NCBI GenBank assembly: GCA_028694215.1
Contig: JAQUTW010000003.1
Location: 1-64,000 of the forward strand
Direction of reading: 5' to 3'
DNA from: Paludibacteraceae bacterium
GTDB taxonomy: Bacteria > Bacteroidota > Bacteroidia > Bacteroidales > Paludibacteraceae
Length of the DNA stretch: 64,000 nucleotides
Shown: positions 25,980 to 35,282 of the stretch, piece by piece
Numbering within the stretch: position 1 is the stretch's first letter
How the letters are laid out: every line of letters starts with the position of its first letter
Translations under genes and position numbers: made by a program
Notes under the pieces: generated by a model
Seen by the model: the letters and a program-made list of their open reading frames with translations, nothing else
Databases searched by the model: none
Told to the model about the DNA's origin: nothing

Positions 25980-26639
25980 ATGCAGATTCGTAATCTTTCT
26001 GATGAAAATTCGTTATTAAATCAGTTTATCAAAGAAATCCGTGATGTCACTATTCAAAAAGACAGTATGCGGTTTAGGTGTAATGTCGAACGAATCGGGG
26101 AAATAATGGCTTACGAAATAAGTAAAACATTCCCTTATCAATGCGAAACAGTAACAACACCACTTGGAACAACAGAGCTCAACACCTTTAACACACAAGT
26201 TGTTATTGCCTCTATCTTAAGAGCAGGATTACCTTTTCATAATGGTATGTTACATTATTTAGACAACGCCGGTAATGCGTTTGTATCTGCTTTCCGACGA
26301 TACACCGATGATAATCACGAGAAATTCGATGTACATGTCGAATATATTGCATCACCGGACCTGACCGACAAAACATTGCTACTATGCGACCCCATGTTAG
26401 CAACGGGTGGATCTATGGAACTGGCATACAAAGCATTAATGAGTAAAGGAAAGCCCAAACGTATTCATATTGCCTCCATCATAGCCAGCCAGCCGGCAAT
26501 TGATTTCCTCCAAAACTATTTTCAGGACACAGACACTATCATTTGGACGGCAGCTATTGATCCCAAGCTAAACGAACATGCATATATTGTTCCCGGTTTA
26601 GGTGACGCCGGCGATTTGGCTTTTGGAGAAAAAATATAA
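25980..26639 (+). CDS. upp: Uracil phosphoribosyltransferase
   Basis: Salvages uracil to UMP using PRPP. The 219-aa product has the PRPP loop DPMLATGGSMELAY, the ASILRAGLPFHNGM region and the C-terminal uracil-binding PGLGDAGDLAFG. Length and motifs are typical. A short hairpin follows the stop, with a T run further on, giving a probable transcript end before efp. Confidence 0.95.
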   Translation: MQIRNLSDENSLLNQFIKEIRDVTIQKDSMRFRCNVERIGEIMAYEISKTFPYQCETVTTPLGTTELNTFNTQVVIASILRAGLPFHNGMLHYLDNAGNAFVSAFRRYTDDNHEKFDVHVEYIASPDLTDKTLLLCDPMLATGGSMELAYKALMSKGKPKRIHIASIIASQPAIDFLQNYFQDTDTIIWTAAIDPKLNEHAYIVPGLGDAGDLAFGEKI

Positions 26640-26673
26640 ATAATTCACATAAGAAATGGGATAATGCATACGG

Positions 26674-26710
26674 TCTTGAGGCTTCAGCTCCAAGATGTAA
26701 CACCTTTTTT
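26674..26710 (+). terminator. Weak terminator candidate after upp
   Basis: TCTTGAGGC-ttca-GCTCCAAGA pairs in 8 of 9 positions. The T run (26705-26710) comes 10 bases later, which is farther than usual, so confidence is low. Confidence 0.35.
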
Positions 26711-26769
26711 GAGGGGCAAATGAAAGATTTGCTTATTTGAATAAAAACAAGTACTTTTGTGCCCTCAAA
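26708..26769. repeat. Inverted repeat flanking the efp promoter
   Basis: TTTGAGGG (26708-26715) and CCCTCAAA (26762-26769) are perfect 8-bp inverted repeats on either side of the efp promoter. They could bind a regulator; they may also be chance. Confidence 0.35.
26728..26759 (+). promoter_or_regulatory. efp promoter: -33 TTTG and -7 TACTTTTG
   Basis: TTTG at 26728-26731 and TACTTTTG at 26752-26759 are separated by 20 bases, a good match to the Bacteroidota promoter spacing. The ATG follows 47 bases later. Confidence 0.75.
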
Positions 26770-26806
26770 TAACTCAATTATATTAACATAATAAAATTAG
26801 AACAAG

Positions 26807-27370
26807 ATGATTAATTCTCAAGACGTAAAAAACGGAATGTGTATCCGCATGGATGGCAAGCTTTATTTTGTAATTGAATTTCTACATGTAAAACCAGGTA
26901 AAGGAAATACCATTATGCGTGTTAAATTGAAAGATGTAGTTTCCGGTTTGGTCCTTGAACGTCGCTTTAATATTGGGGAAAAATTGGAAGATGTACGGGT
27001 AGAACGCCGTCAATATCAATATCTATACAAAGAAGGTGAAGATTTTATGTTTATGGATCAGGAAACTTTTGACCAAATTCCTATCCCTAAAGAAAAAATT
27101 ATAGGCGTAGATTTTCTGAATGAAGGCTTTGTTGTAGATGTAGTATTCGATGCATCATCAGAAACAGTACTTTATGCAGAGCTTCCAACCAAGGTAGAAT
27201 TAACCATAACTTATACAGAGCCAGGATTAAAAGGAGATACTGCTACCAACACCTTAAAACCGGCAACGCTCGAAAACGGAGCTACCGTACGTGTACCGCT
27301 CTTCATCAATACCGGCGAACGTATCAGAGTTGATACTCGCGACGGCTCATACATAGAACGAGCGAAATAA
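26807..27370 (+). CDS. efp: Translation elongation factor P
   Basis: EF-P rescues ribosomes stalled at polyproline stretches. The 187-aa product has the KOW-like N-terminal domain with the modification-loop motif PGKGN (K32 at the tip), followed by OB domains ending RVDTRDGSYIERAK. The loop lysine is consistent with the lysine-modified class, though the modifying enzyme is not in this window. Monocistronic with a strong terminator. Confidence 0.95.
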   Translation: MINSQDVKNGMCIRMDGKLYFVIEFLHVKPGKGNTIMRVKLKDVVSGLVLERRFNIGEKLEDVRVERRQYQYLYKEGEDFMFMDQETFDQIPIPKEKIIGVDFLNEGFVVDVVFDASSETVLYAELPTKVELTITYTEPGLKGDTATNTLKPATLENGATVRVPLFINTGERIRVDTRDGSYIERAK

Positions 27371-27388
27371 TTTTTACAAAATAATTTG

Positions 27389-27419
27389 AAACGCTCCATT
27401 TTTTTTTGGAGCGTTTTTT
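27389..27419 (+). terminator. Terminator after efp
   Basis: AAACGCTCCA pairs with TGGAGCGTTT around an 8-base loop of T, followed by a T run. Confidence 0.88.
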
Positions 27420-27443
27420 GTCTATCAACTAAAAAATAACAAA

Positions 27444-28196
27444 ATGAAACGATTTTTCTTTTTTAACTTATTCTTTTTGTGCGCGTTATCCATGTTTGCC
27501 TTTCGTGTACAAGATGAAAAAACCAATGCGTGGGCAACTTATTACACCACAGCCGGCTATGAGCGTTCTTTAACCAACGGATGGGCATCCAGTAATGTAC
27601 AAACCGACAAAAACGGAATTTATTTTATGCCATTTAAATTAGATGGCGATTTCCTGACATCACAATTATTTGATGCACAGAATAATGCGTTGGCAATCAT
27701 CATGGAAATATACATGCCCTCCGGTGGCGTAAAACAATGTAAGTTATTAGGTTTAAATTCTGACAGTGCTGTGGTCGAAACTTTAAATGTAACATTAAAT
27801 GGAGGAGACTTTACGTCCGGCGAAAACAAATATTTTAATGAAGCAGTTTTCGTTTTTGAAAATAAGAATCGGGACATTCGCCGCGTACGTTTCGAATATG
27901 GCAATGATATAGGTTCGACACAATATGTACGTATGCAATGGTTTGAAATTCGCGACACCACATTTATTCCTACAAATGTGGCAACCACCACAACCAAACA
28001 GTTGCAAGTTTATAAAAAAGCAGAATTCCTTATTGTATCAGATGTAACCGATGGAACAACCATTGAACTTTATACAACTATAGGCAAAAATGTTATGCAA
28101 AAACCACTTTATAACGGCATGATTTCGGTAGCTACACTGCCCAAAGGTATTTACATAGTTCGAGCAGGTAAAATGATAACAAAAATAGCTCTATAA
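27444..28196 (+). CDS. Secreted protein with T9SS sorting domain
   Basis: The 250-aa product has a signal segment (residues 4-19, cleavage near SMFA), a beta-rich N-terminal domain I do not recognise (about 25-175), and a C-terminal sorting domain of about 70 residues ending GIYIVRAGKMITKIAL, in the T9SS type A style. It should be exported through the outer membrane and anchored or released. It is preceded by the efp terminator, and no TAnnTTTG box is clear directly upstream. Confidence 0.8.
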   Translation: MKRFFFFNLFFLCALSMFAFRVQDEKTNAWATYYTTAGYERSLTNGWASSNVQTDKNGIYFMPFKLDGDFLTSQLFDAQNNALAIIMEIYMPSGGVKQCKLLGLNSDSAVVETLNVTLNGGDFTSGENKYFNEAVFVFENKNRDIRRVRFEYGNDIGSTQYVRMQWFEIRDTTFIPTNVATTTTKQLQVYKKAEFLIVSDVTDGTTIELYTTIGKNVMQKPLYNGMISVATLPKGIYIVRAGKMITKIAL

Positions 28197-28237
28197 AAAA
28201 GAACCACTGAAAATTGTGTGAATTTAAAAATTTGTTG

Positions 28238-28245
28238 TATTTTTG
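28238..28245 (+). promoter_or_regulatory. -7 promoter box TATTTTTG for the small lipoprotein
   Basis: TATTTTTG matches TAnnTTTG and lies 23 bases before ATG 28269; a TTGT 20 bases upstream may serve as -33. An earlier start at 28218 would lie upstream of the box. Confidence 0.6.
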
Positions 28246-28268
28246 TTCACATATTATTCTTTATTCTC

Positions 28269-28706
28269 ATGAAAAACAAGTTTTCTCTCTCGCTTATTTT
28301 AATGATCAGTCTAATAATGACAGCATGTGCCAATAACAATCAGGATGAAAAAGAAATACTTCACTTTCAACGTCTTGGAGGAGGAGAACTTAATTTTTGT
28401 GTATATGGAACTAAATCTGACAACACAATACAGATTCACTTAAAATCAATTGACTATTATGAAAACGACACAATTTTTATAATACAAAAATCGGACGAGA
28501 CAAACAATCTGTTTAATACATTATATTCCCTATCCGAAAATCAATCTATTTTACAAGACAATAAGCAACCGAAAAATTCTATGTGCACAGGAACATGGGT
28601 ATCTATGTATGTTAGAACAGATAATGGCGAATGTGAAATAGCAAATCCTGACTTATTACGCAAATTGGAACCATTAGAATCTGTTGTACGAGATCAAATC
28701 AAATAA
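28269..28706 (+). CDS. Small lipoprotein of unknown function
   Basis: The 145-aa product starts MKNKFSLSLILMISLIMTAC, a lipoprotein signal with lipidated C20. The mature part is about 125 residues, with no recognised domain and two further cysteines (NFCVYG, NSMCTG). The start was chosen because the -7 box at 28238-28245 lies between the longer ORF start and this ATG. It is 26 bases upstream of frr and may be co-transcribed with it. Confidence 0.7.
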   Translation: MKNKFSLSLILMISLIMTACANNNQDEKEILHFQRLGGGELNFCVYGTKSDNTIQIHLKSIDYYENDTIFIIQKSDETNNLFNTLYSLSENQSILQDNKQPKNSMCTGTWVSMYVRTDNGECEIANPDLLRKLEPLESVVRDQIK

Positions 28707-28732
28707 AGTATTAATTTTAAAATCATAACATT

Positions 28733-29299
28733 ATGGCTGACGAACGGACAAAAATTTACTTGGATATGGCTTCCGAAGAAATGGAAAAATCCATTTTATT
28801 TTTAGATGAAACATTAGCACACATCCGTGCAGGAAAAGCCAATACAAGAATATTAGACGGCATTAAAGTAGAATATTATGGAAGTAATGTACCTCTATCA
28901 AATATAGCTTCCATTTCTACACCTGATGCCAAAACCATTGCTATTCAACCTTGGGAAAAAGCAATGATTAGTATTATAGAAAAAGCAATCTTAGCTTCAG
29001 ATATAGGCATCACCCCCATCAATAATGGTGAAGTGATACGATTGTGTTTACCGCCAGTAACGGAAGAACGACGCAAACAATTGGTAAAAACCGCGAATGC
29101 CGCAGGTGAAGAAGCAAAAATAAGCATTCGCAACGCTCGTCGCGAAGTGATTGATGCCCTCAAAAAAGAAGTAAAAAATGGTTTGCCGGAAGATGTGGAA
29201 AAAGACGGTGAAGCAGAAGCGCAAAAAATTCATGATAATTTTATAAAACGAATAGAAACTTTATTGATTGCTAAAGAAAAAGAAATAATGACAGTATAA
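28733..29299 (+). CDS. frr: Ribosome recycling factor
   Basis: RRF works with EF-G to split post-termination ribosomes. The 188-aa product has the family core: [44 protein letters not shown], and the long C-terminal helices with [14 protein letters not shown]. Typical length and complete. It heads a gene string that runs 13 bases later into a glycosyltransferase gene. Confidence 0.96.
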   Translation: MADERTKIYLDMASEEMEKSILFLDETLAHIRAGKANTRILDGIKVEYYGSNVPLSNIASISTPDAKTIAIQPWEKAMISIIEKAILASDIGITPINNGEVIRLCLPPVTEERRKQLVKTANAAGEEAKISIRNARREVIDALKKEVKNGLPEDVEKDGEAEAQKIHDNFIKRIETLLIAKEKEIMTV

Positions 29300-29312
29300 A
29301 AATTAAATAGTC

Positions 29313-30476
29313 ATGAAGATAGGATTATACAATGAGTGTTTCCCTCCTATTATGGATGGTGTGTCTCAAGTCGTGGAAAATTATGCCCAATTATTGACAG
29401 AAAGAAACCATAACGTAGCGGTAATAACGGCAAAAGTGCCTTTTTATCGCTACAATTATAATTATACTATACTTAATGTTCCTTCTGTTCCTATGCTGTT
29501 ACGTCCTCCATACAGAATCGGCTTCCCCATACAAATTCTCCCGCCTTTTATTCCTGCTATACAGTTTATGCCCGACATTATGCATGCGCACTCACCATTT
29601 ACAGCGGGTAATATAGCCTTGCAATTAGCGAAAAAACATCATATACCATTTATCATTACTTTTCATTCAAAATTTCGGCAAGATTTTGAACATTCTATTC
29701 ATTACAAACCATTAGTAGATTGGATGATAAAAGAAATCATGAAAATTTATGATGGCGCAGACGAAGTGTGGATTCCCCAATTATCTGTCTTAGACATTAT
29801 GCGTGAATATGGCTACAAAGGTCAGGTAGAAGTGGTTCCAAACGCTGTGGATTATGACATAACAAAACTTGACTACAATATGCTCCGCCAACAGGCGCGC
29901 ATAATGCATAACCTTGACAACAACACCCCATGCTTCCTTTTTGTAGGAGAGATTACCAAGGAGAAGAGGGTTGATTATATTCTTGATGTACTTACAGAAC
30001 TGCGCAACAAGAACTTTAAGTTCCACGCGTTTTTCATAGGCAAAGGCTATTGGGACGAAGAGCTTAGATTTGGAATCATCAGACGCAAACTGCGCGATTG
30101 TGTTGAATACAAAGGCCAGATATCAGACCGTTCAGCACTCCAACTCTACTATGCCGCTTCAGACCTGTTCCTGTTCCCATCGTTGTATGACACATTTGGA
30201 ATTGTAATAAGAGAGGCAGCAGTTCACCACACTCCGTCAGTGCTTATGAGCGACGCTCTTTGTTCAAAAGGACTTACCGGAGGTATTAACGGCTACATAT
30301 TTGATGAGTCAACCCCGGAGGTATATGCTGAGAAGATTATTGAGATTATGGGAGACAGAGAGACATACAACCGCATATCAACTAATGCTGTTGACACACT
30401 TGGACTAACCTGGGAAAAACTTATGCCAGAGATTGAAGACCGATACCGAAGTCTCATTAAGCGTAACAGTGTATGA
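29313..30476 (+). CDS. GT-B glycosyltransferase (family 4-like), mosaic gene
   Basis: The 387-aa enzyme has the GT4 pattern: N-terminal MKIGLYNECFPPIMDGVSQVV acceptor-side Rossmann fold, a hinge near VVPNAVD, the nucleotide-sugar site FLFVGEITKEKRVDYILDVL and the C-terminal SLYDTFGIVIREA (E-x7-E-like) motif. It resembles glycolipid or lipopolysaccharide mannosyl- and glucosyltransferases. Sugar and acceptor are unknown. The stop overlaps the next start by four bases. Codon usage changes sharply about halfway through (from around 29850): the 3' half uses CTT/CTG/CTC for Leu and mostly GAG for Glu, while the 5' half uses TTA and GAA. The reading frame is unbroken. Confidence 0.9.
   Translation: MKIGLYNECFPPIMDGVSQVVENYAQLLTERNHNVAVITAKVPFYRYNYNYTILNVPSVPMLLRPPYRIGFPIQILPPFIPAIQFMPDIMHAHSPFTAGNIALQLAKKHHIPFIITFHSKFRQDFEHSIHYKPLVDWMIKEIMKIYDGADEVWIPQLSVLDIMREYGYKGQVEVVPNAVDYDITKLDYNMLRQQARIMHNLDNNTPCFLFVGEITKEKRVDYILDVLTELRNKNFKFHAFFIGKGYWDEELRFGIIRRKLRDCVEYKGQISDRSALQLYYAASDLFLFPSLYDTFGIVIREAAVHHTPSVLMSDALCSKGLTGGINGYIFDESTPEVYAEKIIEIMGDRETYNRISTNAVDTLGLTWEKLMPEIEDRYRSLIKRNSV
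29851..30476 (+). other. Compositionally foreign segment in the glycosyltransferase gene
   Basis: In the last 207 or so codons, by my hand count, none of about 21 leucines uses TTA and 10 of 15 glutamates use GAG. In the first 180 codons, 7 of 12 leucines use TTA and 7 of 8 glutamates use GAA. One 60-base line in the segment (30001) has 27 G/C, against 15 in a downstream native line (30601). The left edge is approximate. Confidence 0.7.
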
Positions 30477-31504
30477 TACCACAAAACAATTCTGATAAAC
30501 GCTTAAAAACCAAACATATACTACTACCTATTATTTTGGGGTTATTAGGTGTCGGTTGTTTATTTTGGAAAGATTTCAGCAACATTTCTACTTCTACCAT
30601 TGAATTTACATGGAACGCTATTTTATTTATTGTATTAGCTTATTTAGCCATTATTATACGTGACCTATCGGGCATGATACGGCTCTATATGTTAACTGAC
30701 AAACAATTAAAAATTCCGGCACTTTTTCGTATTCGTATGTTATACGAATTTACATCTGCGATTACGCCTTCAGCTGCGGGAGGATCTACGTTAGAGATTC
30801 TTTTCATCCACAAAGAAGGACTTCCGGTAAGCAAAAGTACAGCTATTACAATTGTAGAGCTATTTTTAGATGAAGCCTTCTTTGTTTTAATATTTCCATT
30901 GCTGATCATTTTTATTCCTATCAATGAGTTGTTCGCCATCAACGGCACTTTTAACGTGGCATTTTGGACTTTTTTTCTTGTCGCTTATGCTATTAAAGTA
31001 ATTTGGGTTTTTATACTGTTTTGGAGTATTTTTATCAATCCACAGTTTATAACCAAACTAATTAGTCTTGTTTTTTCTTTGAAGTTTCTAAAAAAATGGC
31101 GTTTCAGAGCCACAAAAACAGCAGTAGAAATAAAAACCTGTTCCAAAGAAATGCGACATAAGTCTTTTAGATTTTGGCTATTGGCAAGCAGTAGCAGTTT
31201 TATACTGTGGAGTGCACGTTTTATAGTTGTCAACTTGCTGATTATGGCCTTCAATCCGGTAACAAAACACCTGCTGATTTATGGACGACAAGTCATTACC
31301 ATGGTTGTCATGCTCATAGCACCAACACCTGGTGGAAGTGGCTTTATCGAAATTTTATTTAACGATTATCTCGGCGAATTTATTACACCAGGTCTTACTG
31401 TAATTCTGATTGGACTCATTTGGCGTATATTTACCTATTACCAATATATGGCTATTGGCGTTATTTTACTTCCTAATTGGCTAAGAAAGAAAAAAAGTAA
31501 ATGA
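30473..31504 (+). CDS. UPF0104/lysylphosphatidylglycerol-synthase-like integral membrane protein
   Basis: The 343-aa protein has about eight membrane helices and the family motifs FEFTSAITPSAAGGSTLE-like (YEFTSAITPSAAGGSTLEI) near residue 100 and APTPGGSGFIEILF near residue 285. It matches the UPF0104 family, the transmembrane part of MprF-like flippases. It is coupled to the upstream glycosyltransferase by an ATGA overlap, and in turn overlaps the DUF5686 gene by four bases. I infer lipid or glycolipid handling together with that enzyme; the activity is unproven. Confidence 0.85.
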   Translation: MIPQNNSDKRLKTKHILLPIILGLLGVGCLFWKDFSNISTSTIEFTWNAILFIVLAYLAIIIRDLSGMIRLYMLTDKQLKIPALFRIRMLYEFTSAITPSAAGGSTLEILFIHKEGLPVSKSTAITIVELFLDEAFFVLIFPLLIIFIPINELFAINGTFNVAFWTFFLVAYAIKVIWVFILFWSIFINPQFITKLISLVFSLKFLKKWRFRATKTAVEIKTCSKEMRHKSFRFWLLASSSSFILWSARFIVVNLLIMAFNPVTKHLLIYGRQVITMVVMLIAPTPGGSGFIEILFNDYLGEFITPGLTVILIGLIWRIFTYYQYMAIGVILLPNWLRKKKSK

Positions 31505-34038
31505 CCTTTAAACAATACGTTACATTGTTTTTGTTGCTCTGCAATATCAATTTGTTGTTGGGAACAACTTATATAGGTACGGTAACTGATTCAGTAACAA
31601 AAGAAACCTTGCCAGCAGCTTCTATACGAATACAAAACTCCGATTATGGAACTACCACCGACAATAATGGCAAATTTCGATTCAATGCAGTTGAAGGAAA
31701 CACAATTATTGTGGAATATTTAGGTTATTATCCAAAAACTATTCGGTTATCAGGTAAATCTACTTTAAACATCAAATTGGCTCCCACCACACAAGAACTT
31801 TCAGAAGTAATAGTACATGGCGGGAAAACGAAATATTCCAAAAAAAATAATCCGGCCGTGAATTTCATAAAGCGTGTAATCAACAATAAACATAATAATT
31901 CCATAGAAGCAGAAGATTATTTTCAACGTAAAATTTACGAAAAAATAAGTCTTGGAATAGCCGATATGAAGATAAAAGAAAACAGCAAAAGTGGTCTGCA
32001 AGAAATTATTAAACATTCCGATTCGTCTGTTATCAGCCATAAACCTGTATTATTTGTTTCACTGAAAGAAAAGTCTATCAATCAGTTTTATCGTAAAACG
32101 CCAGCTATATATAAACACATTGTTACAGGTATAAACGAGCAGGGTATTGATAATCAAATATTTCCGGAAGACTTTATTTCAAGTTACACCGACCAATTTT
32201 TTAAAGAAATTGATATTTACAAAGCGAATATTTCATTAGCATTCAAAAATTTTGTAGGTCCACTGTCTCCCATAGCACCCGATTTCTACAAGTTTTTTAT
32301 TAAGGATACCATTATCATTGACGGATATAAATGTATAAACATTGCCTTTGCGCCAATGAATAATGCCACTTTTGGATTTCTTGGTGAAATTGCTGTAATA
32401 GACACAACCTTGGCTGTAAAACAAGTAACATTACGCATACATGAAAACACTGCCATCAACTATTTAGATGGGTTGCAAATAACTCAATATTTTGAAGAAA
32501 ATTCTGACAGTATAATGCAAATAACCAATGAACAAATTGCTGCCGAATTTTTCATTATCAAAGGTACAAAAGGAATATATGCTGAGCGATCACGCTTTTA
32601 TTCAGACTACAAATTTAATGTAGCTAACGATTCTATTCTTAAATCAATACAGGGCAACGAATGGGTTTTAGAAAACGCCGAAAAGGTAGATTCTACTTTT
32701 TGGGAAGCCAACCGAAAAGACACGCTAAAGATTAATGAAAATAAAGTTGAAGCGTTGGTTGCTACTTTGCAAAAAAATCCAGGCACAAAAGCAGTTTTGT
32801 TTATTGCTGAATTATTTATAAAAGGCTATCAACGTACCAGCAAAACAAGTTATTTCGACATAGGTCCTATCTATTCCTTTTTCAGTGGCAACACCATCGA
32901 AGGATTTCGTTTAAAACTGGCCGGTGAAACGACAGCGAACCTTTGTCCTTACGTTTTTTTATCTGGTTACGGAGCATACGGTTTCAAAGATGAAAAATTC
33001 AAATATGGAGGCACTGCCGAATTTTCATTCAACAAGAAAAAATATCATGCTCGAGAATATCCGGTACATTCTATAACCATGTCATATATCAATGACATAC
33101 AGACACTTGGCGAAAAACCAGTAGGAACTCTTGCTGATAATCTATTCTATTCCATTAAGCGTATGCCAATTACAAACATGATGTATTATAACAACTTAAA
33201 CATAAAATATGAATATGAACTACGTGGTGGATTCTCACTGAAATTGACAGGTAAATATGAAGAACAACGCCCGATTGGGACGATTACATTTCAATGTCAA
33301 ACTACCAATTCTACATCTGACATACCTGAATATGAATCATTAGATCATTTACGGAGTAACGAAATTGGGCTCATACTGCGTTACGCTTACAATGAACAAT
33401 TTATACAAGGTCGCATTTATCGTTTCAACATAAAAAACCCTTATCCAGTATTTGAGCTTTCGCACCGAGCAAGTTTTCAGGGACTTTGGGACACAAACTA
33501 TGGCTATCAAATTACGGAATTTAAATATCAGCAACGTTATTTTATTTCTGCTTTCGGGAGAATCGACATATTGTTGAAAGCCGGTAAAATTTGGACAGGT
33601 AACGTTGCTTATCCTTACCTGTTTACTCCAAATGCCAACACCTCATTCACAGTAATGGACGATTCGTACAGCCAAATTAATCCATTTGAATTTGTGGCAG
33701 ACCAATATGCTTCTATTGATATTTCACTCAATACCAATGGCTTACTTTTTAATCTCATTCCCGGCATAAAAAAAATGAAATTGAGGGAAGTTGTCGGTTT
33801 CAAATGTTACTGGGGTTATTTATCCGACAAAAATAATCCTGCAACAACCAGCAATTTATTGATGTTTCCAACAAATACCACCCCTATTGACCCAAACATG
33901 CCATATATGGAATTCAATGTTGGCATTGACAACATCTTCAGCATTTTACGAATTGATTATGTACGTCGTATAAATTATTTGAACAGACCGGATGTCATGC
34001 CAAACGGTGTACGTGTATCATTAAATTTCACATTCTAA
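31501..34038 (+). CDS. DUF5686 outer-membrane protein with carboxypeptidase-regulatory-like domain
   Basis: The 845-aa protein has a signal peptide (residues 6-22), then a CarboxypepD-regulatory-like beta-sandwich (about 24-105: GTVTDSVTKETLPAASIRIQ ... TTTDNNGKFRF) and a long DUF5686 region. The C-terminal half alternates short strands and aromatic residues and ends SLNFTF, an outer-membrane-barrel style terminus. It is expected in the outer membrane or periplasm, but its function is not known. The gene is coupled to the flanking genes by overlap or near abutment. Confidence 0.85.
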   Translation: MTFKQYVTLFLLLCNINLLLGTTYIGTVTDSVTKETLPAASIRIQNSDYGTTTDNNGKFRFNAVEGNTIIVEYLGYYPKTIRLSGKSTLNIKLAPTTQELSEVIVHGGKTKYSKKNNPAVNFIKRVINNKHNNSIEAEDYFQRKIYEKISLGIADMKIKENSKSGLQEIIKHSDSSVISHKPVLFVSLKEKSINQFYRKTPAIYKHIVTGINEQGIDNQIFPEDFISSYTDQFFKEIDIYKANISLAFKNFVGPLSPIAPDFYKFFIKDTIIIDGYKCINIAFAPMNNATFGFLGEIAVIDTTLAVKQVTLRIHENTAINYLDGLQITQYFEENSDSIMQITNEQIAAEFFIIKGTKGIYAERSRFYSDYKFNVANDSILKSIQGNEWVLENAEKVDSTFWEANRKDTLKINENKVEALVATLQKNPGTKAVLFIAELFIKGYQRTSKTSYFDIGPIYSFFSGNTIEGFRLKLAGETTANLCPYVFLSGYGAYGFKDEKFKYGGTAEFSFNKKKYHAREYPVHSITMSYINDIQTLGEKPVGTLADNLFYSIKRMPITNMMYYNNLNIKYEYELRGGFSLKLTGKYEEQRPIGTITFQCQTTNSTSDIPEYESLDHLRSNEIGLILRYAYNEQFIQGRIYRFNIKNPYPVFELSHRASFQGLWDTNYGYQITEFKYQQRYFISAFGRIDILLKAGKIWTGNVAYPYLFTPNANTSFTVMDDSYSQINPFEFVADQYASIDISLNTNGLLFNLIPGIKKMKLREVVGFKCYWGYLSDKNNPATTSNLLMFPTNTTPIDPNMPYMEFNVGIDNIFSILRIDYVRRINYLNRPDVMPNGVRVSLNFTF

Positions 34039-34051
34039 TTTGAACTATACA

Positions 34052-35212
34052 GTGAGAAAACAAACAACAATAGTACTTATTGCATTATTAACTTTTGCAT
34101 CTTTTGCAAACTGTCAAGAATTATCTTTACAAGACACTCTTAAATCAACTGTGAGCGATTCTATTAAACACGTTCCTGCACAAGATTTATGGAATTCATT
34201 GTTAAATTGGAATTTCATTGCCGTACCGATTATTTCATATCTGCCCGAAACAGATTGGGCTTTTGGAGCAGCAGGAGCGTATTATTTTAAATGTAAAGGA
34301 CAAGAAAAAAACAGTGACATCGGCTTTGATGGAGCTTACACACTCAATAAACAATGGAATATCAATTTACTTTCTACTATTTATTTTGGAGGTAACAAAC
34401 GCTGGTTTCTATATACGCGTACAGGGTTCAAACGTTATCCCGATTTCTTCTACGGCATAGGTAACCGCCCGGAGAACTTATTTGCAGAACGTATCCCCTT
34501 TTCTTCCGACAATGTATATCTGACGGCACAACCACAATATTATATTACCGATCATTGGATTGTTGGTGCACACGTTGATTTTAATTGGAGCAAGCCATCT
34601 ACAAATGCAAACATTGATTCTCTTGCACAATATTGCCCTATTACAGGTTTAAACGAACCGTTTTTGATGTTAGGTTTAGGTGCGTTAGTGGCATACGATT
34701 CACGCGACCAACAATTTTATCCATCACGTGGTCTGTTTTTTAAAGCGGTAGCCAGTTATTACGAGCCATACTTGGGCAGTACATATCGAATGGGAAAGAT
34801 TTCAGCAGAATTTCGTCAGTTTGTTCCAATCTACAAAAACTTTATATTTGCATGGCAGGCAATTACAGAATGGACTCTTGGTAATGAAAAGCCATTCCAA
34901 TTATTACCTACATTAGGAGGTATGGACGTAGTGCGTGGCGTACGAAATGGGGAATGGCGAGACGATATTATGATGGCTTTACAGGCTGAATTTCGCATTC
35001 CAATTTGGCGATTTTTGAAAGCCTCTGTCTTTGGCAGTATTGGCGATGTATACAATCTTAACCATTGGCAATGGAGTATTCCGAAAATTGGTTACGGAGC
35101 CGGAGTACGCATTGCAATAAACAAGGAAAAAGTCAATGTCCGATTTGACGTGGCACGACAAAACTATAACAACGATTGGAGTTTTTACCTCACTATTAAA
35201 GAAGCATTTTAA
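34052..35212 (+). CDS. Omp85/BamA-like outer membrane beta-barrel protein
   Basis: The protein (386 aa from the GTG) is a signal-peptide-bearing barrel without POTRA domains. The Omp85 surface-antigen signature is visible in GLGALVAYDSRDQQFYPSRGLFFKA and LLPTLGGMDVVRGVRNGEWRDDIMMALQAEFRIPI. It ends YLTIKEAF, with a terminal Phe, which is standard for barrels. No ATG start is available near the 5' end: a GTG at 34052 gives a good signal peptide (MRKQTTIVLIALLTFASFAN) and is 13 bases after the DUF5686 stop, while a TTG at 34040 is an alternative. Gene order suggests a partner of the DUF5686 protein. Confidence 0.85.
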   Translation: MRKQTTIVLIALLTFASFANCQELSLQDTLKSTVSDSIKHVPAQDLWNSLLNWNFIAVPIISYLPETDWAFGAAGAYYFKCKGQEKNSDIGFDGAYTLNKQWNINLLSTIYFGGNKRWFLYTRTGFKRYPDFFYGIGNRPENLFAERIPFSSDNVYLTAQPQYYITDHWIVGAHVDFNWSKPSTNANIDSLAQYCPITGLNEPFLMLGLGALVAYDSRDQQFYPSRGLFFKAVASYYEPYLGSTYRMGKISAEFRQFVPIYKNFIFAWQAITEWTLGNEKPFQLLPTLGGMDVVRGVRNGEWRDDIMMALQAEFRIPIWRFLKASVFGSIGDVYNLNHWQWSIPKIGYGAGVRIAINKEKVNVRFDVARQNYNNDWSFYLTIKEAF

Positions 35213-35227
35213 ATAACACCACAAAAA

Positions 35228-35256
35228 AATCCTTTCCCATTTTGGGAAAGGATTTT
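35228..35256. terminator. Bidirectional terminator between the Omp85-like gene and rpmF
   Basis: AATCCTTTCCC-attttG-type loop-GGGAAAGGATT is a perfect 11-bp hairpin with A/T runs on both flanks, between convergent genes. Confidence 0.88.
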
Positions 35257-35282
35257 AATTCTGTTTTTAATCAAAACAAGAC

